A stretch of DNA of 6,043 nucleotides from a gamma proteobacterium symbiont of Bathyaustriella thionipta (GCA_025656895.1 JAHXHF010000134.1:1-6043); one strand, 5' to 3'. Shown: positions 1-5,552, counted from the first letter of the stretch. The notes: generated by a model not told the origin, from the letters alone. Numbers and translations are program-made.

Positions 1-50
1 GTGGCCAAAAATGCAGGCAATTGACTGAATTCGACGGCGGGCGGGGTCAT
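1..50 (-). CDS. possible 5' end of a further minus-strand gene, cut by the window edge
   Basis: An ATG at 50 reading leftwards gives 16 full codons (MTPPAVEFSQLPAFLA) without a stop before the window ends. The sequence just upstream reads TCGAGGGGCT before the ATG, so a GAGG/AGGGG ribosome site sits 2-4 bases from the start, slightly tight but usable. It has the same orientation as the six-gene set but lies about 170 bases beyond the last gene, so it is probably a separate unit. The motif TAGTGTCCGGCAGAAA on the minus strand about 40 bases upstream of this ATG could be a mobile-element end, which would make this a transposase start, but that is a guess. Too little protein is visible to name a family. 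Confidence 0.3.
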   Translation of the reverse strand, partial: MTPPAVEFSQLPAFLA

Positions 51-220
51 AGCCCCTCGAAAATAGCGAGTTTTCTGCCGGACACTAGTTATCTTCGGCG
101 TGGCCCAGGCCAGCTTCTCGACCGATGGTCTCACCTTCTTCTTGCCTCCCACGACATTAGAACATTCTTGTTCGTCACTATCACTTTATATTGAGGTTCG
201 ACATGAGTTCACCTGGGGAG

Positions 221-775
221 TCATGGCTTTTGTCGTAGTTTCTTCACTGCTGTACTACGGGTGGACGCATCTGGATCAGGGATAGCCTTTCGGCTCCCCC
301 TGATCGATTCACCCACGGCCTTACCAAGAATTCTGCCAAGCAATGCGTGGGATGTCGCGGCAATTGAGGCTTTGCTCAGACGCCGTTCACCGAACAGGAG
401 GCGCTGCATCAGGAAGTTGTCCTGATAGAGAATATGGGCATCAGGCGGATTAAACGGTGACTGCACGGTGATTCGTGGGATGCTCCCGAGATTGACGCCC
501 CTGCCATCCTCAAGCAGGATCAAATGGGGCGCGATCCCCTTTATCGGATCCGGCCGTGGGAAATCGACCACGCCCAGCAGTTCATAGGCGGTATCCGAAA
601 AATGGATACCGATATGGACTGCATTCGGTTTGAGTTCGACAAGATAAACCTTACTGCCTATAGCCTCCTTCAGCGCCTCGACCTGTTGGGTGTAGCCGAG
701 GGAAGGCCAGAGCCTGCCCTGTGTATCCTCTTCCGCGTTGGCTGTTTGTTCGATTTCGTCGGTTCGTTCGTCCAT
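221..775 (-). CDS. hypothetical protein, 184 aa, family not recognised
   Basis: This is the last gene of the minus-strand series, starting 13 bases after the methyltransferase stop. I do not recognise a family. The first 20 residues are acidic and polar (MDERTDEIEQ) and look disordered. Residues 22-130 alternate beta-like stretches (KVYLVELKP, AVHIGIHF, AYELLGVVDF, PHLILLEDGRG, RITVQSPF) and suggest a small alpha/beta fold. Residues 133-155 are a small-residue-rich helix. The tail from about 157 is basic and low in hydrophobics. There are no cysteines, no signal peptide and no obvious membrane span, so it is probably cytoplasmic. The ribosome site is weak (AGAGA upstream of ATG 775), so it may be translationally coupled to the methyltransferase. 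A strong palindrome (274-305) lies inside codons 157-167, so the conserved protein may end before the tail. Being co-directional and tightly spaced argues that the gene is real. Confidence 0.7.
   Translation of the reverse strand: MDERTDEIEQTANAEEDTQGRLWPSLGYTQQVEALKEAIGSKVYLVELKPNAVHIGIHFSDTAYELLGVVDFPRPDPIKGIAPHLILLEDGRGVNLGSIPRITVQSPFNPPDAHILYQDNFLMQRLLFGERRLSKASIAATSHALLGRILGKAVGESIRGSRKAIPDPDASTRSTAVKKLRQKP
274..305 (-). repeat. hairpin with GAAA tetraloop inside the 3' end of the hypothetical gene
   Basis: The arms GATCAGGG (274-281) and CCCTGATC (298-305) pair perfectly. After a 2x2 mismatch an inner AGCC/GGCT stem closes a four-base loop. Read on the minus strand the loop is GAAA, a GNRA-type tetraloop. 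No T-run follows on either strand, so this is not a classical intrinsic terminator. It may stabilise the 3' end of the operon mRNA or be a REP-like element that extended the reading frame. Confidence 0.6.
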
Positions 776-788
776 GGGGGTGTCTCTG

Positions 789-1430
789 TTATTTCTCCAG
801 GTTGATCACCAGGAAACCACCCCAGGGTATGCGGTTAGGCAGCCATGCTTCGGCCCATTGGGCTGGCTTGTTCCCCTGAGGAAAAAAAAGGGCGCTGCGC
901 ACGGTGATATTTTTTGCAGCGGGAGTGATCTGTGGAGCCCAGTTGTTCATGACTTGATAAGCTGTGTCCCAGCGAGCGCCCTGATAATTTCCGTGCCCCT
1001 GTTTGAGCCTGTGGAGGAGACTGTGGCGGTTCAGTAGTCCAAGCGTCAGGGTGTGTTGGGTAATGCGCCACATCTCGGACAATGCTTTCTGTGGATGCTC
1101 TATAAAACAGAGGCTGGTGATGGCAACGCTGTGGTCGAATGCCCGGTCAGGGAAAGGGAGCCTTAGCGCACTTCCGGGAAGATAAGTGATATTACTTGTC
1201 TGCCGCTTGGCGAAATCAATCGCATGATGGTCGGGATCGATTCCGCTAACGGACAAACCCTGTTGCGCGAAGCGACGGCTGAAGTAACCTGTGCCACAGC
1301 CGACGTCCAGCAGGGTGTCACCCGCTGCAGGCCTTATCAGTTTCAGTAATAAATCAAACTCGATATCACCGATCCAGCGCCCACGTGAAGTATGGTACCA
1401 GGCTTCATAGGATGCCGGATCAGTGATCAT
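789..1430 (-). CDS. class I SAM-dependent methyltransferase (Methyltransf_11 type)
   Basis: The 213-residue protein has the Rossmann-fold methyltransferase layout. Motif I is LLDVGCGTG at 40-48, which binds S-adenosylmethionine. The acidic residue after strand 2 is D65 in GIDPD, which contacts the ribose. A post-motif segment LPFPDRAFDHSVAITS spans 91-106, where D99 fits the usual FD position, followed by FIEHP near 109-113. These features match the small-molecule methyltransferase group (UbiE/BioC-like in fold), but the substrate cannot be read from sequence. The C-terminal part (about 135-213) is shorter than in lipid or quinone methyltransferases and has several Trp and Pro residues. No signal peptide is seen, so it is cytosolic. 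ATG 1430 lies 12 bases after the hydrolase stop, with no clear Shine-Dalgarno, so translational coupling is likely. Context suggests methylation of a product or toxic intermediate made by the preceding enzymes; this is inference. Confidence 0.88.
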   Translation of the reverse strand: MITDPASYEAWYHTSRGRWIGDIEFDLLLKLIRPAAGDTLLDVGCGTGYFSRRFAQQGLSVSGIDPDHHAIDFAKRQTSNITYLPGSALRLPFPDRAFDHSVAITSLCFIEHPQKALSEMWRITQHTLTLGLLNRHSLLHRLKQGHGNYQGARWDTAYQVMNNWAPQITPAAKNITVRSALFFPQGNKPAQWAEAWLPNRIPWGGFLVINLEK

Positions 1431-1442
1431 CGTTGCTACGCG

Positions 1443-2324
1443 CTATTCGCCGATGAACTCGACGACACGTTCGACGAGATCTTCTGCATAGAGATCACGA
1501 AATGAGTGATCAGCACCGTCCATCACTTCAATTTCAATCGTGCGATCTTCTGCCATGGGTGCAAGAATCTTGTCCAGCTCTTTGACGACCTGGTCTTCCG
1601 TACCGGCAAATACCAGAACCGGTTTGCTGATTTTTGGCAACAGGTAGGGGGTGTCTTTTCGTGGCTCAGGTGCATAGTAGGAAACAAATGCATTCGCCGT
1701 GGCGGTCGACTCCTTGCAGTAGATGAAATCGGTATGTGCCATTGGCGTGCCCGGCTTGCCGTCAGTGACCAATGACTGCGCCTTTTTCAGGATCGGGGCC
1801 AGGGGCTTGGCATAACGTTTCTCATAGCCCTTGGCGGCATATTCCGGGCTCCATGTTTGAGGCGCCACAAGCACCACCTTTTTAATCGCAGGGTCATCCT
1901 GTTCGGCTGCAAACCAGGCCGTCTGGTTACCGCCGCGTGAATGGCCCAGCAAAATCACCTGTTGCGATCCCTGCTTTTTCAGCCAGTCCAGCCAGTGACC
2001 GATCTCCAGTAGAGCATCTTCGTGTTTGTGGGTGTGGGGTGTGGTGCAATCATAGGGACCGTGCCGGTTATCGAGACCCAGACTAAGGTTGATAGCCAGA
2101 GAGCTGACTTCATTCTCCAGGAACAGTTCCTGTAATGCGGTAATGAGTTCACTTTTGTTGTGCGAAAGCGTTCCGTGCGTAATCAATAGTGTTGGACCCT
2201 TCGGCCAGTTATCCGCCTTCTCCAGATTAGCATTCAGTGTGAGGCCGGACGTGTTGAGCGTGACCTCTTCGGTATGGGCATTACCCATTAAAAGTACAGA
2301 AAATAATATTAAAAAAAATTTCAC
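1443..2324 (-). CDS. exported alpha/beta hydrolase, GTG start
   Basis: The 293-residue protein opens with a short basic-hydrophobic leader (MKFFLILFSVLLMGNA), a likely Sec signal peptide cut around residue 16, so the enzyme is probably periplasmic. The alpha/beta hydrolase fold is supported by the oxyanion HG at 50-51, the nucleophile elbow GHSRGG at 127-132 (Ser129), the acid Asp244 in AGTEDQVV, and the catalytic His273 in GADHSF. All three triad members are present, so it should be an active serine hydrolase of esterase, acyl-hydrolase or dienelactone-hydrolase type; the substrate is unknown. Two cysteines (93 and 203) could form a periplasmic disulfide. The start codon is GTG at 2324, behind a strong GGAGG nine bases upstream; no better in-frame start fits the leader. 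The 94-base gap upstream holds a hairpin and a weak promoter-like pair, so this gene may head a sub-operon with the methyltransferase and the hypothetical gene. Confidence 0.88.
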   Translation of the reverse strand: MKFFLILFSVLLMGNAHTEEVTLNTSGLTLNANLEKADNWPKGPTLLITHGTLSHNKSELITALQELFLENEVSSLAINLSLGLDNRHGPYDCTTPHTHKHEDALLEIGHWLDWLKKQGSQQVILLGHSRGGNQTAWFAAEQDDPAIKKVVLVAPQTWSPEYAAKGYEKRYAKPLAPILKKAQSLVTDGKPGTPMAHTDFIYCKESTATANAFVSYYAPEPRKDTPYLLPKISKPVLVFAGTEDQVVKELDKILAPMAEDRTIEIEVMDGADHSFRDLYAEDLVERVVEFIGE

Positions 2325-2344
2325 AGCCGTTATCCTCCAGGTTA

Positions 2345-2374
2345 ATTCTCAGGGTTAATTGTTGAAATCATCAA
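2345..2374 (-). promoter_or_regulatory. possible weak internal promoter ahead of the hydrolase gene
   Basis: On the minus strand TTGATG (2374-2369) and GAGAAT (2350-2345) are 18 bases apart and each matches four of six bases of the sigma-70 consensus. They lie 20-50 bases upstream of the GTG start. Two direct copies of GGTTAATT (plus strand 2340-2347 and 2353-2360) overlap the -10 side. The match is weak and could be chance in AT-rich spacer. Confidence 0.22.
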
Positions 2375-2398
2375 ATATTGCTTGTTCATGTTAGAAAC

Positions 2399-2416
2399 TC
2401 AGCAAATGCTTGCTGA
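2399..2416 (-). terminator. hairpin just after the DsrE-gene stop, possible attenuator or processing site
   Basis: TCAGCAA (2399-2405) and TTGCTGA (2410-2416) form a perfect 7-base stem with a four-base loop, starting two bases after the TAA of the DsrE gene on the minus strand. It is followed on that strand by GTTTCTAAC, which is not a clean T-run. Full rho-independent termination is therefore doubtful; partial termination or mRNA 3' protection is more likely. Confidence 0.4.
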
Positions 2417-2418
2417 TC

Positions 2419-2763
2419 TTAGAAAACCAGCACCTTGTCCGCTGCCAGAGTCCGTTCGGCCAGTTCCGGCATTGTGCTGCGTTTGCCCTCTTCAATAATC
2501 TCGTCATCGGTTAAGCCGCGGGCATCCATGCAGGTACCACAGAGCAGGACTTCGCCCTTGCGCGCGACACTTTTTAACATCAGCTCCAGGTTGTAAAATC
2601 CCTGCGGTACCTTCTGACCGAGTTTCGCGCAGACCACCGCGTCGGCCATCAGAAATACGGTGACTTTCGATTCTGCACTGCTCAATGCCTTGGCCAGACG
2701 AAGCCCGTTAAAACTGCGTTCCGTGCCGTAGGGCGGGTCATTCAATAGGATCAGTGTGTTCAT
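2419..2763 (-). CDS. DsrE-family sulfur-relay protein (YchN-like), CxxC
   Basis: This 114-residue cytoplasmic protein has the DsrE/F fold pattern: an N-terminal strand and loop (MNTLILLNDPPYGTERSFNG), a helix (LRLAKAL), a strand with the family-typical VTVFLMADAVVCA (34-46), and a loop-strand-helix with VLLCGTCMDARGL (72-84). Cysteines are C45, C75 and C78. The CGTC segment before MDARGL is the position where DsrE-like proteins carry the sulfur-accepting cysteine. DsrE-family proteins form small oligomers and pass persulfide sulfur between partners (TusBCD/DsrEFH are the studied cases); this one is a single-gene, YchN-like version rather than part of a DsrEFH set. I chose ATG 2763 because CAGGAG sits six bases upstream and the protein then starts on the first beta strand. 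An alternative ATG at 2817, overlapping the rhodanese-fusion stop as ATGA, would add an 18-residue Thr/Ser-rich tail with no ribosome site. The preceding gene's rhodanese is a plausible sulfur donor. Confidence 0.88.
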   Translation of the reverse strand: MNTLILLNDPPYGTERSFNGLRLAKALSSAESKVTVFLMADAVVCAKLGQKVPQGFYNLELMLKSVARKGEVLLCGTCMDARGLTDDEIIEEGKRSTMPELAERTLAADKVLVF

Positions 2764-2813
2764 AATTGGCTCCTGCGTTATAGATGGTGAGGTCGTCGAT
2801 GTCCTGGTAATGG

Positions 2814-3794
2814 TCATCCCGTGTTCGCGGTCGTTTGAACAGGTAGTGATTGGGCGTTCCATTGCTTCATTCCGCCGAGTATCACATGGACATCAGCAAA
2901 ACCTTGTTTGGTTAGAAGCTGTGCCGCCTTTTTGGAGCGGCGATCCGTGGTACAGATCAATGCAATCGGTTTTTCCAGATGAGGGGCCAGCTCAGGCAGA
3001 CGTGCTCCGAGTTCTTCCAGGGGAATATTCCGGCTCTCTTGGATGTGGCCCAGTTCACCTTCGTAATCCCCGGGGCTACGGACATCCAGCACCACAAGCG
3101 CACTGTCGCTGATCAGGCGCTGGTGTAATTCGTCAATGCTCAGTGTGGGCCCCAGCCTAAGGTGACTGATGATACGTGGCAAAAAGGCCACTGCCGCCAG
3201 CAATGCCAATGCCAGCAGACCTTTTTGCACCAGCCCCTCACCGCCCGCTACTGCTTCACGGCCGGCATAGCCCAGATAGGTGTAGGCAATAGCGCCCGGG
3301 AGCATGCAGACATAGGTGGCTATCAGATAATGGGTGAACCGGATGCGGGTCAATCCCAGCGCATAGTTGAGCAGATTGAAGGGGAAAAGTGGCACCAGGC
3401 GTACGAAGGCAACAAAACGCCAGCCCTCATTCTCCACACCCTCTTTTAGCCGCTTCAAGCGGCCCCCGGTTTTTTCTTCCACCCAGTCGGATGCCAGGTA
3501 GCGGGCAATAACAAAGGCCAGTACAGCACCCAATGTCGCGCCAGTCAGGTTGTAAAAAGTACCAAGAATGGGGCCAAACAGGGCACCGCCTGCCAAAGTC
3601 ATCACAGATCCGGGCAGAAACAAAACGGTACCGATGGCATAGATGAGCATGAATAACAGGGGAGCAGCTGAACCAGCCTGTTCGATCCACTGTTGCAATG
3701 CCACTGTGTCCAACTGATCGCGGTAGAAAAATGCTAGGACTATGGCGGTTAATAACAACATAAACAGCAACCAGCGGAGTGCTTTACTTTTCAT
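2814..3794 (-). CDS. TVP38/TMEM64 (VTT) membrane protein fused to a C-terminal rhodanese domain
   Basis: The protein is 326 residues from ATG 3794. Residues 7-24 are the first membrane span. The VTT/SNARE-associated (DedA-superfamily) core runs about 44-176, with FLPGSVMTLAGGALFGP at 59-75, the RLVPLFPFNLLNYALGLT segment at 132-149 and a span near 153-175; a last span lies at 190-208. After a short linker a single rhodanese domain fills about 217-316: LDVRSP (236-241), the active-site loop CTTDRRS with Cys281 in the normal C-x4-R-S arrangement, and a closing GGMKQW. The rhodanese should therefore be competent to carry a persulfide on the cytoplasmic face. VTT proteins act in lipid scrambling or membrane homeostasis; what the fusion moves or senses is unknown. 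The ATG lies inside the end of the preceding hydroxylase gene (11-base overlap, ATGAAAAGTAA), so coupling is likely. The frame is open 40 codons further upstream, but that part only shadows the hydroxylase gene. Confidence 0.9.
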   Translation of the reverse strand: MKSKALRWLLFMLLLTAIVLAFFYRDQLDTVALQQWIEQAGSAAPLLFMLIYAIGTVLFLPGSVMTLAGGALFGPILGTFYNLTGATLGAVLAFVIARYLASDWVEEKTGGRLKRLKEGVENEGWRFVAFVRLVPLFPFNLLNYALGLTRIRFTHYLIATYVCMLPGAIAYTYLGYAGREAVAGGEGLVQKGLLALALLAAVAFLPRIISHLRLGPTLSIDELHQRLISDSALVVLDVRSPGDYEGELGHIQESRNIPLEELGARLPELAPHLEKPIALICTTDRRSKKAAQLLTKQGFADVHVILGGMKQWNAQSLPVQTTANTG

Positions 3795-4647
3795 CGTTAC
3801 TCGTCCATTCGCGGCGATTAATGGCATAGCCCGAGATCTTGCCGATGAAAGGCAGGGCCAGCATGCCCGGCAGTTGGTTAACTTTTTTCGGGTTGCGGTA
3901 GTGGTGGATGCCAATCGTCATGCCCTCATGGCCATCTCTGGGTTGATCCCGATAGGTGCCAAATAATCGATCCCACCAGGGCAGACTGAAACCAAAGTTA
4001 CTGTTGGCTTCGTCATCCTCGACCGAGTGATGAACGCGATGCATGTCCGGGGTGACCAGAAACCAGCGCAATACACGATCCAGGCCAGCGGGCAATTTGA
4101 CATTGCCGTGATTGAACATGGCCGTGGCATTAAGCATGACCTCAAAAATCACCACCGCCACAACCGGTGGGCCCAGCAGCAGGATGGTGGCGAACTTGAT
4201 CAGCATGGAGAGGATGATTTCAAGGGTGTGAAATCGAGCGCCGGTCGTCACATCGTAGTCGAGGTCGGCGTGGTGCACCCGATGCAAACGCCACAACACG
4301 GGTATGGCATGCACCATCACATGTTGCAGCCAGATAACGAAGTCCATCACCACAACGGCCATGATGACCGCGACAGGAAACGGCAAGTTATAAAGGTTGA
4401 GAAGCCCCCATCCCTGCTGGTCAGCAGTGACGGCGACCCCCACGGCTGCGGCAGGGAACAGTAGCCGCAGGACAAAACTGTTGATAAAGACCAGGCCGAG
4501 GTTGTTGGCCCAACGAATGCCTTTGGAAACGGTGAGTGCGCGGCGGGGTGAAACAATTTCCCATATCGCCATGACAGCAAATATGCCGAAGAAAAAGCTC
4601 AGGCGAATGGGGAGTTCGTTCCCGAGTATCCAGTCATTCCAGTTCAT
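3784..4647 (-). CDS. sterol desaturase / fatty acid hydroxylase superfamily membrane protein
   Basis: The 287-residue integral membrane protein has hydrophobic spans near 12-31, 49-73, 89-107 and 145-175, and the eight-histidine-type diiron signature of the superfamily: HVMVH (H109, H113), HRVHH (H122, H125, H126), FH/NH positions (H140, H180), and a second HRVHH (203-207). The usual NFGFSLPWWDRLFGTY block follows at 216-232. These enzymes use a non-haem diiron centre and O2 to hydroxylate or desaturate lipids at the inner membrane. All metal ligands look intact, so activity is expected, but the substrate (fatty acyl, hopanoid, carotenoid or other) cannot be told. It is the first gene of the minus-strand series. 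ATG 4647 has a good GGAGG about ten bases upstream and faces the regulator gene across a 98-base promoter region. Its stop overlaps the VTT-rhodanese start. Confidence 0.92.
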   Translation of the reverse strand: MNWNDWILGNELPIRLSFFFGIFAVMAIWEIVSPRRALTVSKGIRWANNLGLVFINSFVLRLLFPAAAVGVAVTADQQGWGLLNLYNLPFPVAVIMAVVVMDFVIWLQHVMVHAIPVLWRLHRVHHADLDYDVTTGARFHTLEIILSMLIKFATILLLGPPVVAVVIFEVMLNATAMFNHGNVKLPAGLDRVLRWFLVTPDMHRVHHSVEDDEANSNFGFSLPWWDRLFGTYRDQPRDGHEGMTIGIHHYRNPKKVNQLPGMLALPFIGKISGYAINRREWTSNDEK

Positions 4648-4674
4648 ACTCCGCTTTCCTCCAATAATAAAACT

Positions 4675-4704
4675 GCTATAATTTGTTAATAGTTATGAAT
4701 TCAA
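4675..4704 (-). promoter_or_regulatory. candidate promoter for the minus-strand operon
   Basis: On the minus strand TTGAAT (4704-4699) and TATAGC (4680-4675) are separated by 18 bases, each a four-of-six match to sigma-70 elements. They lie about 28-57 bases upstream of ATG 4647. The -35 element lies inside the left arm of the palindrome at 4699-4718, so a bound regulator would block it. Confidence 0.4.
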
Positions 4705-4725
4705 TAGTTCTATTGAATAATAGAA
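4699..4725. promoter_or_regulatory. overlapping palindromes, likely operator of the ArsR-rhodanese regulator
   Basis: Two perfect inverted repeats overlap. ATTCAATAG/CTATTGAAT (4699-4707 and 4710-4718) has 9-base arms and a 2-base centre. TTCTATT/AATAGAA (4708-4714 and 4719-4725) has 7-base arms and a 4-base centre. AATAG recurs at 4688, 4703 and 4719, a spacing of 15-16 bases. EcoRI-type GAATTC words flank the set at 4697 and 4723. AT-rich imperfect or perfect 12-2-12-like palindromes between divergent genes are the normal operator type for ArsR-family dimers. Both candidate promoters overlap it, so one protein could control both directions, including its own gene. Confidence 0.65.
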
Positions 4726-4726
4726 T
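4721..4726 (+). promoter_or_regulatory. candidate -10 element for the regulator gene
   Basis: TAGAAT matches the sigma-70 -10 consensus at five of six positions and sits 20 bases upstream of ATG 4746. It lies partly in the right arm of the second palindrome. No convincing -35 element is visible (TTCAAT at 4700-4705 is a poor match at 15 bases). This fits a weak autoregulated promoter. Confidence 0.3.
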
Positions 4727-4745
4727 TCTAAACGGATAGGTCGAT

Positions 4746-5408
4746 ATGTCAACCAATAATTTCAAACACGAGCTTTTCAACCAGTTTGCACGGGTCGCCA
4801 AGGCGATGAGTAATGGCAACCGCCTTGAATTGCTAGAGTTTCTGGCGCAGGGCGAACGAAGTGTCGATGCTTTGGCGAAGGTTTCAGGTTTGCCCGTAGC
4901 CAATACCTCACAACACCTGCAGCAACTCAGGCAGGCGGGTCTGGTCACTAATCGCAAGGAGGGCCACAAGGTCTACTACCGCTTGAGTGGGATGGATGTA
5001 TCCGCGCTATTTGGTTCCCTGAGGGAGGTAGCAGAACGTCACCTGGCTGATGTCAACCGGCTGGTCGCAGATTACCTTACTGTGAAAGATGACCTGGAAC
5101 CGGTGCCTGCAGACCAGTTGCTGCAGCGGGTTCGAGAAGGGCTGGTTTCCGTGCTGGATGTACGCCCACCTGAGGAGTTTGAAGCGGGCCACTTACCAGG
5201 GGCCATCAACATTCCGCTAGGCGAGTTGGAAAAGCATCTGGATGAGCTGGATACTGAGCAGGAAGTAGTCGCATACTGCCGTGGGCCCCACTGTGTGCTG
5301 GCTTTCGATGCTGTAGCAAAACTACGAGATAAAGGTGTAAAAGCCCGGCGTCTGGATGGAGGCTTACCCGAGTGGAAGCTAGAGGGACACCCTGTGGAGA
5401 CGGCCTGA
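4746..5408 (+). CDS. ArsR-family transcriptional regulator fused to a rhodanese domain
   Basis: The 220-residue protein has two domains. Residues about 10-100 form an ArsR/SmtB winged helix-turn-helix: KAMSNGNRLELLEFLAQGER, a recognition helix around VANTSQHLQQLRQAGLV (51-67) and the wing NRKEGHKVYYRL (69-80). It lacks the ELCVC metal-binding motif and contains no cysteine at all. Residues about 118-218 form a rhodanese domain: LDVRPPEEF (137-145), GHLPGAINIPLGEL (148-161) and the loop YCRGPHCVLAFDAV (177-190), where Cys178 is the catalytic position and Cys183 replaces the Arg seen in sulfurtransferases. Known ArsR-type persulfide sensors (SqrR, BigR) use two cysteines in the winged-helix domain; here only the rhodanese could take sulfur. 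It most likely represses the divergent operon and itself until the rhodanese is persulfidated; that mechanism is inferred. ATG 4746 is preceded by GGATAGG. Confidence 0.93.
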   Translation: MSTNNFKHELFNQFARVAKAMSNGNRLELLEFLAQGERSVDALAKVSGLPVANTSQHLQQLRQAGLVTNRKEGHKVYYRLSGMDVSALFGSLREVAERHLADVNRLVADYLTVKDDLEPVPADQLLQRVREGLVSVLDVRPPEEFEAGHLPGAINIPLGELEKHLDELDTEQEVVAYCRGPHCVLAFDAVAKLRDKGVKARRLDGGLPEWKLEGHPVETA

Positions 5409-5518
5409 GTGAAAAAAATTTGTGTTACTTTAGGATGCGGTTTTGTAAAAAATTGGCGATTCTTTCGAGCATTTTCTGAATATGGTAGTTTTCATGGTAT
5501 TTCCATTTAGCAGGAAAC

Positions 5519-5552
5519 TAAGCCATTGAATACAAAAGCTGAAAATGGCTTA
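5519..5552 (+). repeat. 9-base inverted repeat downstream of the regulator gene
   Basis: TAAGCCATT (5519-5527) pairs perfectly with AATGGCTTA (5544-5552) around a 16-base loop. It lies about 110 bases after the regulator stop. Without a following T-run it is not a strong terminator; it may still mark the 3' end of the regulator transcript or be a mobile-element scar. Confidence 0.4.

Noticed and set aside
100..285. 61-codon plus-strand frame overlapping the start of the region
   Set aside because: It overlaps the 3' end of the better-supported minus-strand gene, has no ribosome site, and its composition does not look protein-like.
2764..2862. Longer DsrE protein starting at 2862 or 2817
   Set aside because: The added residues are Thr/Ser-rich, overlap the rhodanese-fusion end and lack a ribosome site. 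ATG 2763 has CAGGAG at good spacing and begins on the family's first strand.
3795..3914. 40-residue N-terminal extension of the VTT-rhodanese protein
   Set aside because: It lies entirely within the hydroxylase coding sequence in another frame and precedes a normal membrane-protein N-terminus at ATG 3794.
4027..4464. 145-codon plus-strand frame opposite the hydroxylase gene, rich in His
   Set aside because: It is the antisense shadow of the histidine-rich hydroxylase. Its His-rich text mirrors ATG/GTG codons on the other strand.
5409..5510. 33-codon plus-strand frame starting GTG directly after the regulator stop (VKKICVTLGCGFVKNW...)
   Set aside because: A GGAG lies upstream by chance inside the regulator's last codons. 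The peptide is short, AT-driven and resembles nothing I recognise.
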